From assembly GCA_016717105.1 (NCBI GenBank), contig JADKGF010000034.1:1-29440 (forward strand): a stretch of DNA of 29,440 nt. The letters are read 5' to 3'. Made by a program: the position numbers and the translations under genes. This document shows positions 1 to 7,564 of the stretch, in pieces. This stretch comes from Saprospiraceae bacterium (GTDB lineage: Bacteria > Bacteroidota > Bacteroidia > Chitinophagales > Saprospiraceae). Numbering within the stretch: the first letter of the stretch is position 1; each line of letters begins with the position of its first letter. The notes below the pieces were generated by a model. It was not told the DNA's origin and did not search any database. It saw only the letters and a program-made list of their open reading frames with translations.

Positions 1-437
1 ATGCAGCTCTAGGTACTAAAGTGGACATGGCCAATGCGATCAAGATCAATTTTATGGAAGTAAAAGGATTTGAGATCAAAAAAGATGGCAAACTTAAGGA
101 GCGTAGCAAAGCAAAAGACGTGCAAATGTTGAGAATTTGTTTCTTGACTGAGACGAATATGGTTACAGCATCTGGACAAAAGAAATTCTTCATACGTATC
201 ATCAATCCACAAGGAGAGACCATCGCTATCGAAGATCAAGGTTCAGGTGTTTTGACCAATAAATTGGACAATTCTCAGGTACGATATACCACTTCAGGAG
301 AAATTAATTATAATAATGAAGATACAAATGCTTGTATTGACTGGACACTTTCTGAGCAGTTGGTAAAAGGTGATTATAAGATAGAAATGTACAACAATGG
401 ATTTCCTGTAGGAAAGGGCGCATTTAAGCTCAAATAA
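1..437 (+). CDS. C-terminal part of an unrecognised conserved-looking protein (5' end outside window)
   Basis: The reading frame is open from base 3 to the TAA at 435-437, so the gene begins before the window. A GTG at 21 and an ATG at 27 exist but no stop separates them from the window edge, so neither need be the start. About 144 residues are visible. They are soluble-looking, rich in K, N and T, with no membrane segment or cysteine cluster. The pattern of alternating polar/hydrophobic strands (for example FFIRIINPQGETIAI and GDYKIEMYNNGFPVGKG) suggests a beta-sandwich-like C-terminal domain. I do not recognise the family. A strong hairpin terminator follows. Confidence 0.7.
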   Translation, partial: AALGTKVDMANAIKINFMEVKGFEIKKDGKLKERSKAKDVQMLRICFLTETNMVTASGQKKFFIRIINPQGETIAIEDQGSGVLTNKLDNSQVRYTTSGEINYNNEDTNACIDWTLSEQLVKGDYKIEMYNNGFPVGKGAFKLK

Positions 438-464
438 TTTTTTGAATTGCTAGAAATGTTGTTG

Positions 465-506
465 CAAAGCAGAAGGTAAGTTACATTATTTTCTGCTTTG
501 TTTTTT
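465..506 (+). terminator. Rho-independent terminator after the first gene
   Basis: A perfect 10-bp inverted repeat (CAAAGCAGAA at 465-474, TTCTGCTTTG at 491-500) with a 16-base loop is followed directly by six T residues. It ends the transcript of the partial gene and separates it from the threonine aldolase gene. Confidence 0.8.
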
Positions 507-540
507 ATAGCAAACTGGACAATAAAATAGTTGTTTTAAA

Positions 541-1557
541 ATGATCAATTTAATAAGTGATACGGTAACTAAACCATGTCGGGATATGCTGGCATATATG
601 ATGCAAGCCGAAGTAGGGGACGATGTATTTGGAGAAGATCCTACGGTAAATGCCTTGCAAGAAAAGGTAGCAAAAATGTTTGGAAAGGAAGCTGGATTAT
701 TTTGCCCATCCGGTACTATGACCAATCAAATTGCCATCAAAATCAATACAAATCCTTTGGATGAAGTGATATGCGATATAGATTCTCATATTTATCAATC
801 TGAAACCGGAGGATACGCATTCAATAGTGGTGTAGCCGTAAACCTAATACAAGGCAACTATGGCAAAATTACAACCAACCAAGTAGCAAATGTTATCAAA
901 CCTGGCCACGACTGGCAACCAATCTCAAAATTGGTCGTACTCGAAAACACCTGCAATAAAGGTGGCGGTAGTATCTATACCTTGGATGAAGTAGTTCCTA
1001 CATCTAATTACTGCAAGGCAAATGGGCTCAATATTCATCTCGATGGTGCCAGAATATTTAATGCCCTTGTCGAGACCAACGAATCTACTATAGATTGGGG
1101 AAGGCATTTTGATACTATTTCGATCTGCTTGTCCAAAGGACTTGGAGCTCCCGTAGGCTCGCTACTACTAGGCACAAAGGATAAAATCAAGGAAGCGAGA
1201 AGATTTAGAAAAGTAATGGGTGGCGGTATGAGACAAGCAGGCTATCTTGCCGCAGCTGGTATTTTTGCCCTAGAAAACAATATTCCGAAATTGAAAATAG
1301 ACAATGACCGAGCAAAACATATCGGCAAAATATTGTCTTCATTGCCATTTGTTCAGGAGCTAAAACCTGTTCAATCCAATATTGTCATCTTCAAATTGCA
1401 AGACGATATCCGCGACCATGACTTCATTCAGATTTTAAAGCAAAATGGAATTCTTGCGGTACCTTTCGGAGATAATACCATTAGATTTGTTTTTCACCTA
1501 GATATCACCGAAAATATGGTAGAACAATTGGAACAAATCCTACCTACATTGATATAA
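541..1557 (+). CDS. ltaE: Low-specificity L-threonine aldolase (PLP-dependent)
   Basis: This 338-residue protein is a fold-type I PLP enzyme of the beta-eliminating lyase/threonine aldolase family, which cleaves L-threonine or L-allo-threonine to glycine and acetaldehyde in the cytoplasm. Visible family marks are the N-terminal NLISDTVTKP, the GDDVFGEDPTVN segment, the PSGTMTNQIA cofactor-contact segment, HLDGAR (Asp that pairs with the PLP ring nitrogen) and SICLSKGLGAPVGS, whose lysine should carry the cofactor. The length is normal for the family and the frame is intact. The ATG at 541 lies just after the upstream terminator; no clear Shine-Dalgarno is present. The serine hydrolase gene starts 7 bases after its stop, so the two may be cotranscribed. 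Confidence 0.93.
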   Translation: MINLISDTVTKPCRDMLAYMMQAEVGDDVFGEDPTVNALQEKVAKMFGKEAGLFCPSGTMTNQIAIKINTNPLDEVICDIDSHIYQSETGGYAFNSGVAVNLIQGNYGKITTNQVANVIKPGHDWQPISKLVVLENTCNKGGGSIYTLDEVVPTSNYCKANGLNIHLDGARIFNALVETNESTIDWGRHFDTISICLSKGLGAPVGSLLLGTKDKIKEARRFRKVMGGGMRQAGYLAAAGIFALENNIPKLKIDNDRAKHIGKILSSLPFVQELKPVQSNIVIFKLQDDIRDHDFIQILKQNGILAVPFGDNTIRFVFHLDITENMVEQLEQILPTLI

Positions 1558-1564
1558 ATAGCTG

Positions 1565-2047
1565 ATGACAAGACGCAAGATATTGATATTGACAGGATTA
1601 ATCATAGGATTGGCGGCCTTGGTTATTACCTATTTTCCTATGCTGTTGATCGCTACTGGATATGCTGCGAAAAAAGTGTGTACTTGTACTTTTTTATCCA
1701 AGAGAGATAAACAAGAAATAGTCCGTAATGATTTGTATTTCAGTATTCTATCGAATGTAGATGTTGATATAGATTTGCAAAAAAACATTGTCACAACCAG
1801 CATTTTTGGTTTAGCGCCACAAACTGCTGTGTTCCGAAAAGGTATTGGGTGTATTTTATTGGATGGCGCAGATGATTATCATGTTAAGTTTAATGCAAAT
1901 GAGTTGCTTGACGCTAAGGTTGATACACTTTTCGAACAGAAATATATCACAGTCGGCACAGATCAAAATAAGCTGCAACAAGCGATAGATCATGCCTTTG
2001 ATCCTGATAATCAATTAATAGAAAAAGGACTGCGGCAGTGCTCGTAA
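1565..2047 (+). CDS. Serine hydrolase (beta-lactamase family), N-terminal fragment, frameshifted
   Basis: This is the first piece of a class C beta-lactamase-like serine hydrolase whose second piece is at 2038-2904. A membrane anchor or uncleaved signal lies at about residues 6-30 (ILILTGLIIGLAALVITYF), so the enzyme would face the periplasm. The frame runs out at TAA 2045-2047, just where the family's strand before the active site should begin. Adding one A to the A5 run at 2022-2026 joins the pieces into a 446-residue protein reading KRTAAVLVIHKDTLIAEKYA across the join, the usual family pattern. The frame break is therefore a one-base indel, either a sequencing error or a recent mutation. 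Confidence 0.75.
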   Translation: MTRRKILILTGLIIGLAALVITYFPMLLIATGYAAKKVCTCTFLSKRDKQEIVRNDLYFSILSNVDVDIDLQKNIVTTSIFGLAPQTAVFRKGIGCILLDGADDYHVKFNANELLDAKVDTLFEQKYITVGTDQNKLQQAIDHAFDPDNQLIEKGLRQCS

Positions 2048-2904
2048 TTCATAAAGATACATTGATTGCGGAAAAATATGCACCACCATTTAACGCTGCA
2101 ATGGCACAATTGGGTTGGTCTATGACCAAGAGCTTGATGAATGCTTTTGCAGGGATACTTCAGCAACAAGGCAAAATTAAGCTTGACCAAAACAATCTTT
2201 TTAAGGCTTGGTCCAATGATGAAAGACGCGACATTTCCATAAAGAATTTACTACAAATGAATAGTGGCCTAGAATGGGAAGAAGATTACACCACATCATC
2301 TGACGCAACACAAATGCTGTACAATGCTGAAGACGTATCTGCTATTCCCACTGGAAAAAAAATCAATACAAAGCGCGGAGAATCTTGGTATTATAGCTCC
2401 GGTACAAGCAATATTTTGAGCAAGTATTTTAGGAATCTTTTGGGTGATTCGATATATCGGACTTTTTTGAATACACATCTTTTTGCGCCTTTGGGAATGA
2501 ACTCTGCGCTAATCGAAACTGACGAAACTGGTACATTTATCGGCTCGAGCTATGGATACGCAACACCAAGAGATTGGGCAAAATTTGGATTATTGTATCT
2601 GCATGATGGCGTCTGGAAAGGAAAAAGGTTGCTACCAGAAGGATGGACGACTTTCACAGGAAGTGAAGCTGCAGGAAGTGATGGAAAATATGGCGCTCAT
2701 TTCTGGCTCAATAAAAAAGGTGTTCAATATCCCGATGCGCCACATGACATGCTTATTGCGGACGGCTATCAAGGACAGTTTGTATTTGTGATTCCTTCGC
2801 ACGATGCCGTGATTGTCAGAATGGGTACAGGTGGATCACATTTTGATGTCAATGCTTTTCTAAAAGAAGTCTTGGCTACCTTGCCCAAAAAAGTGATACA
2901 ATGA
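2038..2904 (+). CDS. Serine hydrolase (beta-lactamase family), catalytic fragment
   Basis: This piece holds the catalytic domain of the hydrolase begun at 1565. GWSMTKS carries the SxxK motif (nucleophile serine and general-base lysine, residues 28 and 31 of this piece, about 2119-2130). The second motif is YYSSGTSN, with the catalytic tyrosine, and GYQGQF sits where the family has its third (KTG/HxG-like) motif. Other family marks are LLQMNSGLEW and FAPLGMNSA. The family includes esterases, D-aminopeptidases and beta-lactamases; the substrate cannot be told from sequence. GTG at 2038 is only an artefactual start: the true N terminus is at 1565. The stop overlaps the next start as ATGA (2901-2904), implying translational coupling to the lipoprotein gene. 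Confidence 0.82.
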   Translation: MLVIHKDTLIAEKYAPPFNAAMAQLGWSMTKSLMNAFAGILQQQGKIKLDQNNLFKAWSNDERRDISIKNLLQMNSGLEWEEDYTTSSDATQMLYNAEDVSAIPTGKKINTKRGESWYYSSGTSNILSKYFRNLLGDSIYRTFLNTHLFAPLGMNSALIETDETGTFIGSSYGYATPRDWAKFGLLYLHDGVWKGKRLLPEGWTTFTGSEAAGSDGKYGAHFWLNKKGVQYPDAPHDMLIADGYQGQFVFVIPSHDAVIVRMGTGGSHFDVNAFLKEVLATLPKKVIQ

Positions 2905-3626
2905 GATCAGCCTTTTTGTTACTCATCTTATGCACAACGGCATGTAGCATTTTGCGTCCAGATGAAAATCCATGGAATCCGCCATTTACCATAGACAAAA
3001 GATGCGAAATACATCCTAATGAAAAGCAAGATACAATTCGTGGGTCAATACAATGTGATGGAGACAAATATACCTACGAATATCATGAAAATAGCTATCA
3101 AGGACCTTTGACCGCCGCAGAGAAATTCAGATATGCTTTCATTGGAAATTATCACAATAAGTTTTTTGACCATATTTATATAGATACAAAGCTTTCAGCG
3201 AAATACATGGATTCAGTAGAGATTTTGGCTATTGTGCAAAAAAGTCAATTTCGTGGCACATATTTATTTGAATGCAAGGCTTGCAATCAGGTTGCTACAC
3301 TGCGTTTTAGAAAGAAGGTGTACAATTTTCCATTTTTTAGTGACCAAGCATTGGATGAAGCCAGCGAAACTAACTTTTATTTAGACACAATAGATGGCTA
3401 CTACCGTAAAATCTATATTTCGAAAACGGGTAAAGAATCTGGCCTTTTGATGGAAAAATTGGTCGGGCGTAGAAGTGCAAAAAAATTGGCTATTCATTCA
3501 TCTACAACAAAAGATCCAGAAAATACATTGTATTACTTGAAATCAGTGCGTATCAGACATCATGACAAGGATAAAAATAATAAAAAGATCAAAATATCGT
3601 TTTTGACTTCGGTGGCGTCTTGCTAG
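2901..3626 (+). CDS. Putative lipoprotein of unknown function
   Basis: The N terminus (MRSAFLLLILCTTACS) is a lipoprotein signal with lipobox TTAC, so Cys15 should be lipidated and the protein anchored in the cell envelope. The rest of about 241 residues has no motif I recognise; a Cys-x-x-Cys pair (FECKACNQ) and several Tyr-rich strands are visible. The start overlaps the serine hydrolase stop (ATGA). The last roughly 12 codons run into the HAD gene in the wrong frame. If the A5 run at 3582-3586 has one A too many, the protein would instead end at the TGA at 3603-3605 and overlap the HAD start at 3562. The C terminus given here is therefore doubtful. Confidence 0.72.
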   Translation: MRSAFLLLILCTTACSILRPDENPWNPPFTIDKRCEIHPNEKQDTIRGSIQCDGDKYTYEYHENSYQGPLTAAEKFRYAFIGNYHNKFFDHIYIDTKLSAKYMDSVEILAIVQKSQFRGTYLFECKACNQVATLRFRKKVYNFPFFSDQALDEASETNFYLDTIDGYYRKIYISKTGKESGLLMEKLVGRRSAKKLAIHSSTTKDPENTLYYLKSVRIRHHDKDKNNKKIKISFLTSVASC

Positions 3627-4216
3627 ATCTTGACTATACCAAGACACATGACGCTATGAGTAAGTTATTGGGTTTTGAGTTTATACCTGCTACTTTTACA
3701 CCTGAAACTACCAAATTTCTGAACGAATATGAGATAGGTAAGATCAATACCGAAACCTTCATTTGGAACTTGCAACGTTTGGCAAAAAAAGAAGTTCCCA
3801 TAGGTCAAGACGTCATCAAAGCTTGGAATGCCATGTTGCTAGGATGGCAGCCGGCCAAGTTTGATTTTCTATTGTCGCTGCGCAATAAGTATAAAACATA
3901 TTTATTGTCCAATACCAATGAACTACATCTGACTTGGGTGCTTAACGATCTCAAAAAACACCATAATATCGTCGATTTTGATACGACTTATTTTAATAAA
4001 ACATACTATTCCCATCTGATTGGAATGAGAAAACCTGATAGCCAGATTTTCGAATTTGTTACCCAAGATGCTGGACTTGATCCTGCAGAAACCTTATTTA
4101 TAGATGACTTGGAAGTCAATACTTTAGCCGCAAAGGTGACAGGCTGGAATGTATATCAACACGATCCGAAAGACGATTTGATCCAAGTATTCACTGAGAA
4201 ATTGAAATTGATGTAA
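3562..4216 (+). CDS. HAD superfamily (HAD-IA type) hydrolase, start affected by a one-base indel
   Basis: All four HAD motifs are present: DFGGVLLDLD (motif I, nucleophile Asp, about 3605-3634), LLSNTNE (motif II), the lysine of MRKPDSQIF (motif III) and LFIDDLEVN (motif IV). Family members are cytoplasmic Mg-dependent phosphatases of small metabolites; the substrate is unknown. The open frame as given has no ATG before motif I, only a TTG at 3620 that lies inside the motif and cannot be the start. Removing one A from 3582-3586 gives an ATG start at 3562 (MTRIKIIKDQNIVFDFGG) and a 217-residue protein of normal HAD length. That indel also gives the upstream lipoprotein gene a natural end. Confidence 0.8.
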
Positions 4217-4248
4217 ACTTGTTATTATAGTATCTTTATTAAAAATTT

Positions 4249-4743
4249 ATGTCATGGATGCTGATTTTCCTGAGAAAAAAGAAGACATATTGGTCAAGTG
4301 ATGAAGCTGTATTGCTGATACAAAAATATTGTGCTTTTCAAGAGCGAAGCCATGCCGAGGTAAGGACAAAATTGCTCGAGCATGGTATCTATGGCGATCT
4401 TTTGGAGGAGATCATCAGCGATTTGATTTGTAACAATTTTCTTAATGAAGAGCGATTTGCACGCACATTTGCTAGAGGTAAATTTCGCATGAAACAATGG
4501 GGCAGAGTCAAAATACAGAATGAACTCAAGCTTCGTCAAGTTTCAACATATTCTATCAACGAAGCCATGAAAGAAATCGATGAAACAGATTACAAAGCGA
4601 GCTTGCGCAATGTATTGGCTAAAAAATCACGACTTACAAGTTTTAAAAATAAATTTGACAGATATAAAAAACTTACTGATTATGCCTTGAGTAAAGGTTA
4701 TGAATATGGACTGATTAAAGAAGTCCTTGATGGTGAGGAATGA
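4249..4743 (+). CDS. recX: Regulatory protein RecX
   Basis: This 164-residue, charged, all-helical protein has the RecX layout of three-helix repeats: YCAFQERSHAEVRTKLLEHG, then LICNNFLNEERFARTFARGKF, then GRVKIQNELKLRQVS. RecX binds RecA filaments and limits or modulates their recombinase activity. The FLNEERFA and WGRVKIQNEL segments are typical of the family. The start is the first ATG in frame, about 32 bases after the HAD stop. It need not share a promoter with recA, which is not in the window. The sbcCD repair operon lies 1 kb downstream. Confidence 0.85.
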   Translation: MSWMLIFLRKKKTYWSSDEAVLLIQKYCAFQERSHAEVRTKLLEHGIYGDLLEEIISDLICNNFLNEERFARTFARGKFRMKQWGRVKIQNELKLRQVSTYSINEAMKEIDETDYKASLRNVLAKKSRLTSFKNKFDRYKKLTDYALSKGYEYGLIKEVLDGEE

Positions 4744-4791
4744 GCTATATGAAACATAATTGTATTTTATAATGTGGTTTTTTTGTTTTGT

Positions 4792-4837
4792 CAAAGTCTA
4801 TTGACTTTGGCGGAAGCTATCTGCCGGTCTGTGACCG
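4792..4837. other. Two tight hairpins in the recX/OMP intergenic region
   Basis: Two small perfect stem-loops sit side by side in the gap after recX: CAAAGTC-TATT-GACTTTG (4792-4809) and CGGTC-TGT-GACCG (4825-4837). The segment between 4809 and 4837 is visibly richer in G+C than the flanks. Neither stem is followed by a T tract on the forward strand, so they are not classical terminators. Function unknown. Confidence 0.4.
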
Positions 4838-4864
4838 ATGATTGTGTAGTAGTTCCAATAATAG

Positions 4865-4923
4865 AAAAATTGAAGAATTTAGTTTCTTGTCCAACAAAAG
4901 CAATCCAAGAAACCAAATTCTTC
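4865..4923 (-). terminator. Rho-independent terminator of the outer-membrane protein gene
   Basis: An 18-bp inverted repeat with one G-T type mismatch (arms 4872-4889 and 4906-4923) has a 16-base loop. Read on the reverse strand it is followed by AATTTTTC (4871-4864), a T tract. It lies 25 bases beyond the stop of the reverse-strand barrel protein. Confidence 0.75.
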
Positions 4924-4947
4924 AAATAAATAAATTTCAATCAGTGC

Positions 4948-5514
4948 TTAGAATACCAAGCCCAAATTTATTAGGACAGCGCCTTTCTTACCAACTATCG
5001 GGTCAAGGTCAAAATAATTTGTCAAACCTTTATCATACTCAACACCTACATGTACAAACTTGAAAATATCAAATCCTAATCCTAAATTTGCAGCAAGATT
5101 ATACTTCTTAACCAATTCTGAACTTACGCTTCCTGCTAATCCAGATCCAGACAAATAGAAATTATTTGTTAAACCACCTTTTAAAAAGATGACAAGAATA
5201 CCATCTCTTCCAGTAAGATACAATCCTACATTTGCTGGAACTCTCAAGAAATTTAAAGAACCTTTTTCTACGAATGTGTTTGGATCTTGATCAAATGCAT
5301 CACTAGTGTAATGTGCACCAGTGTTCAAGAAGAAAGCACCTGACCCGATTCTTACATCAGCTCCGATAGATAACATAGACTTTGCCTCAATGGTTTGATT
5401 TGAAGTAATATTAAAATCATAGCTTCCAATCCCAAGTTTAGGATTAAACTTGATACTTTGGGCTTGTAATGTAATTCCAATAAAAAAACTAAGAAAAATA
5501 AAGTACTTTGACAT
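4948..5514 (-). CDS. Secreted outer-membrane beta-barrel-like protein
   Basis: The ATG at 5514 gives a clean signal peptide (MSKYFIFLSFFIGITLQAQ, cleavage after AQ likely), giving a 188-residue preprotein. An earlier in-frame start at 5550 would place basic and asparagine-rich residues ahead of the signal and lies inside the predicted promoter, so 5514 is preferred. The mature part is made of alternating hydrophobic strands with Gly and aromatic residues (GAFFLNTGAHY, NLAANLGLGFDIFKFVHVGVEYD) and ends in a phenylalanine (INLGLVF), the usual last strand of an outer-membrane barrel. It is probably a small PorT/OmpW-like barrel; no specific family is claimed. It has its own promoter and terminator, so it is a single-gene unit. 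Confidence 0.75.
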   Translation of the reverse strand: MSKYFIFLSFFIGITLQAQSIKFNPKLGIGSYDFNITSNQTIEAKSMLSIGADVRIGSGAFFLNTGAHYTSDAFDQDPNTFVEKGSLNFLRVPANVGLYLTGRDGILVIFLKGGLTNNFYLSGSGLAGSVSSELVKKYNLAANLGLGFDIFKFVHVGVEYDKGLTNYFDLDPIVGKKGAVLINLGLVF

Positions 5515-5547
5515 GATGCGTTTAAAATTAAATAAATTAAAAAGCCG

Positions 5548-5577
5548 CAAAAATATTGTTCTTTTTGATTTTACAAA
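5548..5577 (-). promoter_or_regulatory. Bacteroidota-type promoter for the outer-membrane protein
   Basis: On the reverse strand TTTG (5577-5574) is followed after 18 bases by TATTTTTG (5555-5548). This matches the Bacteroidota sigma consensus TTTG ... TAnnTTTG. The expected transcription start is near 5543, about 30 bases before the ATG at 5514. The upstream TTTG is itself part of a second TATTTTTG (5581-5574). Confidence 0.65.
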
Positions 5578-5679
5578 AATATTTAGGTAATCTATTTTTT
5601 TAAAGGCGGCTTAATAATACTCCATTTTTTAATGGATGGAAAGCCAATTATATCAATCACCATTTTACACCATTTGCAT

Positions 5680-5687
5680 TATCTTTG
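5680..5687 (+). promoter_or_regulatory. Candidate -7 element for the pdeM-sbcD-sbcC operon
   Basis: TATCTTTG at 5680-5687 matches TAnnTTTG. No TTG is seen at the expected -33 distance. The ATG chosen for pdeM is only 9 bases beyond this element, so the transcript would be nearly leaderless if both calls are right. Confidence 0.4.
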
Positions 5688-5695
5688 CCAATTTT

Positions 5696-6016
5696 ATGAC
5701 CCAACCAGATACCACCTTTAATGTCAAAGGCATAGAACTTACTTTATTGCCAGAGAAAGCTATTTGGATAGAAGATAGATCTATTTTGATAATAGCTGAT
5801 GTTCACCTAGGAAAGGTATCACATTTTAGGTCAGAAGGTATTGGTTTACCCAGTCAGGCAGAAACACATTCGCAAAATACATTATCGTTGGTTTTGGACA
5901 AATATCTTCCGAAAGAAGTTGTTTTTTGGGCGATCTTTTTCATTCCAAAATCAATAATTCATTCGACATTCTTAAGAACTTATTATTACGATATCAAGAG
6001 ACTAAATTTACTTTGA
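5696..6016 (+). CDS. pdeM: Ligase-associated endonuclease PdeM-like metallophosphoesterase, N-terminal fragment
   Basis: The fragment carries the first metallophosphoesterase motif (IIADVHLGKVSHFR, Asp and His metal ligands) and the N-terminal strand pair typical of the PdeM family (LLPEKAIWIEDRSILIIAD). It loses frame just before the second motif. Adding one T to the T6 run at 5922-5927 turns FWAIFF into FLGDLFHSK, supplying the missing GD motif, and joins it to the piece at 5926-6351 for a 218-residue protein, the expected length. ATG 5696 is chosen over 5636 because the extra 20 residues would be a poor match to a cytoplasmic enzyme and would lie upstream of the -7 element. First gene of the repair operon. 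Confidence 0.75.
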   Translation: MTQPDTTFNVKGIELTLLPEKAIWIEDRSILIIADVHLGKVSHFRSEGIGLPSQAETHSQNTLSLVLDKYLPKEVVFWAIFFIPKSIIHSTFLRTYYYDIKRLNLL

Positions 6017-6351
6017 TTAGGGGCAATCACGATATTTACTCTGAAAATCATTATCATGATTTGGGTATTACCGTTGTAGCAGAGCAATTTATAGACAAAC
6101 TTTGGCTTACACATGAGCCTCAAGAACATATAGATTCTAACTTTTTTAATCTTGCTGGCCACATTCATCCAGGTATCAGAATATCCGGCTTAGCAAAGCA
6201 AAGTGTCACATTGTCATGTTTTGTTTTTTATGAAAATCAAGGCATCTTACCCGCATTCGGATATTTTACAGGTAAATCTATAATGAAGGCTGATAAAAAA
6301 TCTACTATCTTTGCCCTTACAGGAGACAAAGTCATCCATATTCCTTCATGA
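5926..6351 (+). CDS. pdeM: PdeM-like metallophosphoesterase, C-terminal fragment
   Basis: This piece holds the remaining metal-binding motifs: GDLFHSK, RGNHDIY, LTHEP and AGHIHPG. Together with the D and H of the first fragment they form a complete calcineurin-like phosphoesterase site. In other bacteria PdeM is found with DNA ligase, a 3' exonuclease and an Lhr-type helicase in a damage-response cluster; here it is instead coupled to sbcD, whose ATG overlaps the PdeM stop (ATGA, 6348-6351). The ATG at 5926 is internal and not the real start. Confidence 0.75.
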   Translation: MGDLFHSKINNSFDILKNLLLRYQETKFTLIRGNHDIYSENHYHDLGITVVAEQFIDKLWLTHEPQEHIDSNFFNLAGHIHPGIRISGLAKQSVTLSCFVFYENQGILPAFGYFTGKSIMKADKKSTIFALTGDKVIHIPS

Positions 6352-6566
6352 TCAAAATCCTTCACACAGCTGACTGGCATCTTGGCAAAATGCTCTATAA
6401 ATATGCGCTAAACGAAGACATTATTTTGTTTTTTGACTGGCTTGAAGCGTATATAATCACAGAAAAGATTGATGTCTTGTTGGTTTCTGGTGATATCTTT
6501 GATCTTGCCAATCCTGCTTCACGTGATATAAAGTTGTATTACAATTTTTACATAGGCTTTCTTTGA
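6348..6566 (+). CDS. sbcD: Exonuclease subunit SbcD, N-terminal fragment (frameshifted)
   Basis: The opening (KILHTADWHLGKMLYKY) is the SbcD/Mre11 signature with the first metal ligands D and H, followed by VLLVSGDIFDLANPAS with the GD motif. The frame is lost after KLYYNF. Adding one T to the T5 run at 6545-6549 gives YYNFLHRLSLTGVKTII, matching the family and leading into the next fragment. Three pieces (6348-6566, 6563-7153, 7105-7554) join with two such corrections into 402 residues, the usual SbcD length. SbcD is the nuclease half of SbcCD, which cuts hairpins and blocked DNA ends. Confidence 0.85.
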   Translation: MIKILHTADWHLGKMLYKYALNEDIILFFDWLEAYIITEKIDVLLVSGDIFDLANPASRDIKLYYNFYIGFL

Positions 6567-7153
6567 CTGGTGTCAAAACCATCATCACCGGAGGCAACCA
6601 CGATTCAGTAAGCTTGCTCAATGCACCTGCGACTTTATTGACATCGCTAAATATTTCTGTGATCGGCGGTGTACCAGAAGATTTTTACAATCAACTTATT
6701 CCCATTGAAAATAAAAATAAGGAAACTGTCGCTGTTGTTTTGGCGGTACCTTTTTTAAGAGATCATGAGCTACGAGCTTCGGTGGCTGCAGATCAGATAG
6801 AAGATAAAATGGATGTCATTCCACTTGCGATTCGACGGCATTATGATCTTTTGGTAGTAGATGCCAGACTTCGGTATGGGCAAGTGCCACTTATTGCCAT
6901 GGGACATTTATTCATGCGTGGCGCGCTTACATCTGAGAGCGAGCGTGAAATCCATGTAGGCAATTTGATGGGAATAGATAGCCAGTGCATTCCCGAACAG
7001 ATCAGTTATACGGCTTTGGGACACATTCACAAACCACAAAAAGTGGACAAAAATGAGTTTATCAGGTATAGTGGGTCACCGATTTATCTCGATTTTCTGA
7101 ATCAATGTATGAAAAAATGGTCGTGCGTGTTGAGTTGTCTGAAAATAGGGTAG
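6563..7153 (+). CDS. sbcD: Exonuclease subunit SbcD, middle fragment
   Basis: The piece carries the rest of the Mre11-type nuclease site: TGGNHDS (catalytic His and metal-binding Asn/His), MGHLFMRG and ALGHIHKPQKV, then the RYSGSPIYLDF capping segment. It loses frame right after LDF. Adding one T to the T4 run at 7093-7096 gives LDFSESMYEKMVVRVEL, which enters the third fragment. The TTG at 6563 is not a real start. The last residues of this frame (after LDF) are out-of-frame noise. Confidence 0.85.
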   Translation: MTGVKTIITGGNHDSVSLLNAPATLLTSLNISVIGGVPEDFYNQLIPIENKNKETVAVVLAVPFLRDHELRASVAADQIEDKMDVIPLAIRRHYDLLVVDARLRYGQVPLIAMGHLFMRGALTSESEREIHVGNLMGIDSQCIPEQISYTALGHIHKPQKVDKNEFIRYSGSPIYLDFLNQCMKKWSCVLSCLKIG

Positions 7154-7554
7154 AAGTCCATCCTGTGCCGATACCAAAATTCAGAGAATTGCTTCGCTTG
7201 AAAGGCAAACTGGATGAGATAACGACGCAACTTAACCAGTATAAAAATCCTTATCCATTAAAAACTTTGGTGGAAGTGGAAGTGATTGACAAAGCTTTTG
7301 ATGCTACTATTATCCATGAAGCACAATCGCTTGAGTCTATACAAAGTGAAGTATATCAAGTGATTAAAACAAGGATATCGTTTTTGGATCAACGCCAAGG
7401 AAATGATTCGAGAACAGAAATGGATGACCACATTGAAAATCTCGATCCTTGGCAAATATTTGACATCAGAATGGAAACTGAGCAAATGGAAGCACAAAGT
7501 CGCGAAGCCCTGAAAATAGCGTATCTTCATATTTTGGAAAGCCTTAACGAATAG
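7105..7554 (+). CDS. sbcD: Exonuclease subunit SbcD, C-terminal fragment
   Basis: This is the C-terminal capping and SbcC-contact part of SbcD, beginning inside MYEKMVVRVEL and ending LHILESLNE. It is rich in charged helix (ENLDPWQIFDIRMETEQMEAQ). The DPWQIF segment followed by a helix that ends the protein is typical of Bacteroidota SbcD proteins. The stop is 10 bases before the sbcC ATG, so the two subunits are translated from one transcript. Confidence 0.8.
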   Translation: MYEKMVVRVELSENRVEVHPVPIPKFRELLRLKGKLDEITTQLNQYKNPYPLKTLVEVEVIDKAFDATIIHEAQSLESIQSEVYQVIKTRISFLDQRQGNDSRTEMDDHIENLDPWQIFDIRMETEQMEAQSREALKIAYLHILESLNE

Positions 7555-7564
7555 CCTGATTTCT

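Noticed and set aside
4842..5063. Forward open frame of 73 codons
   Set aside because: It runs antisense through the terminator and the C-terminal strands of the barrel-protein gene, and its sequence is low-complexity Ser/Asn/Gln with no domain.
5922..7096. Programmed ribosomal frameshifting in pdeM and sbcD
   Set aside because: The sites are plain T runs without a slippery heptamer and without a following stem-loop or pseudoknot, and these families are not known to use recoding.
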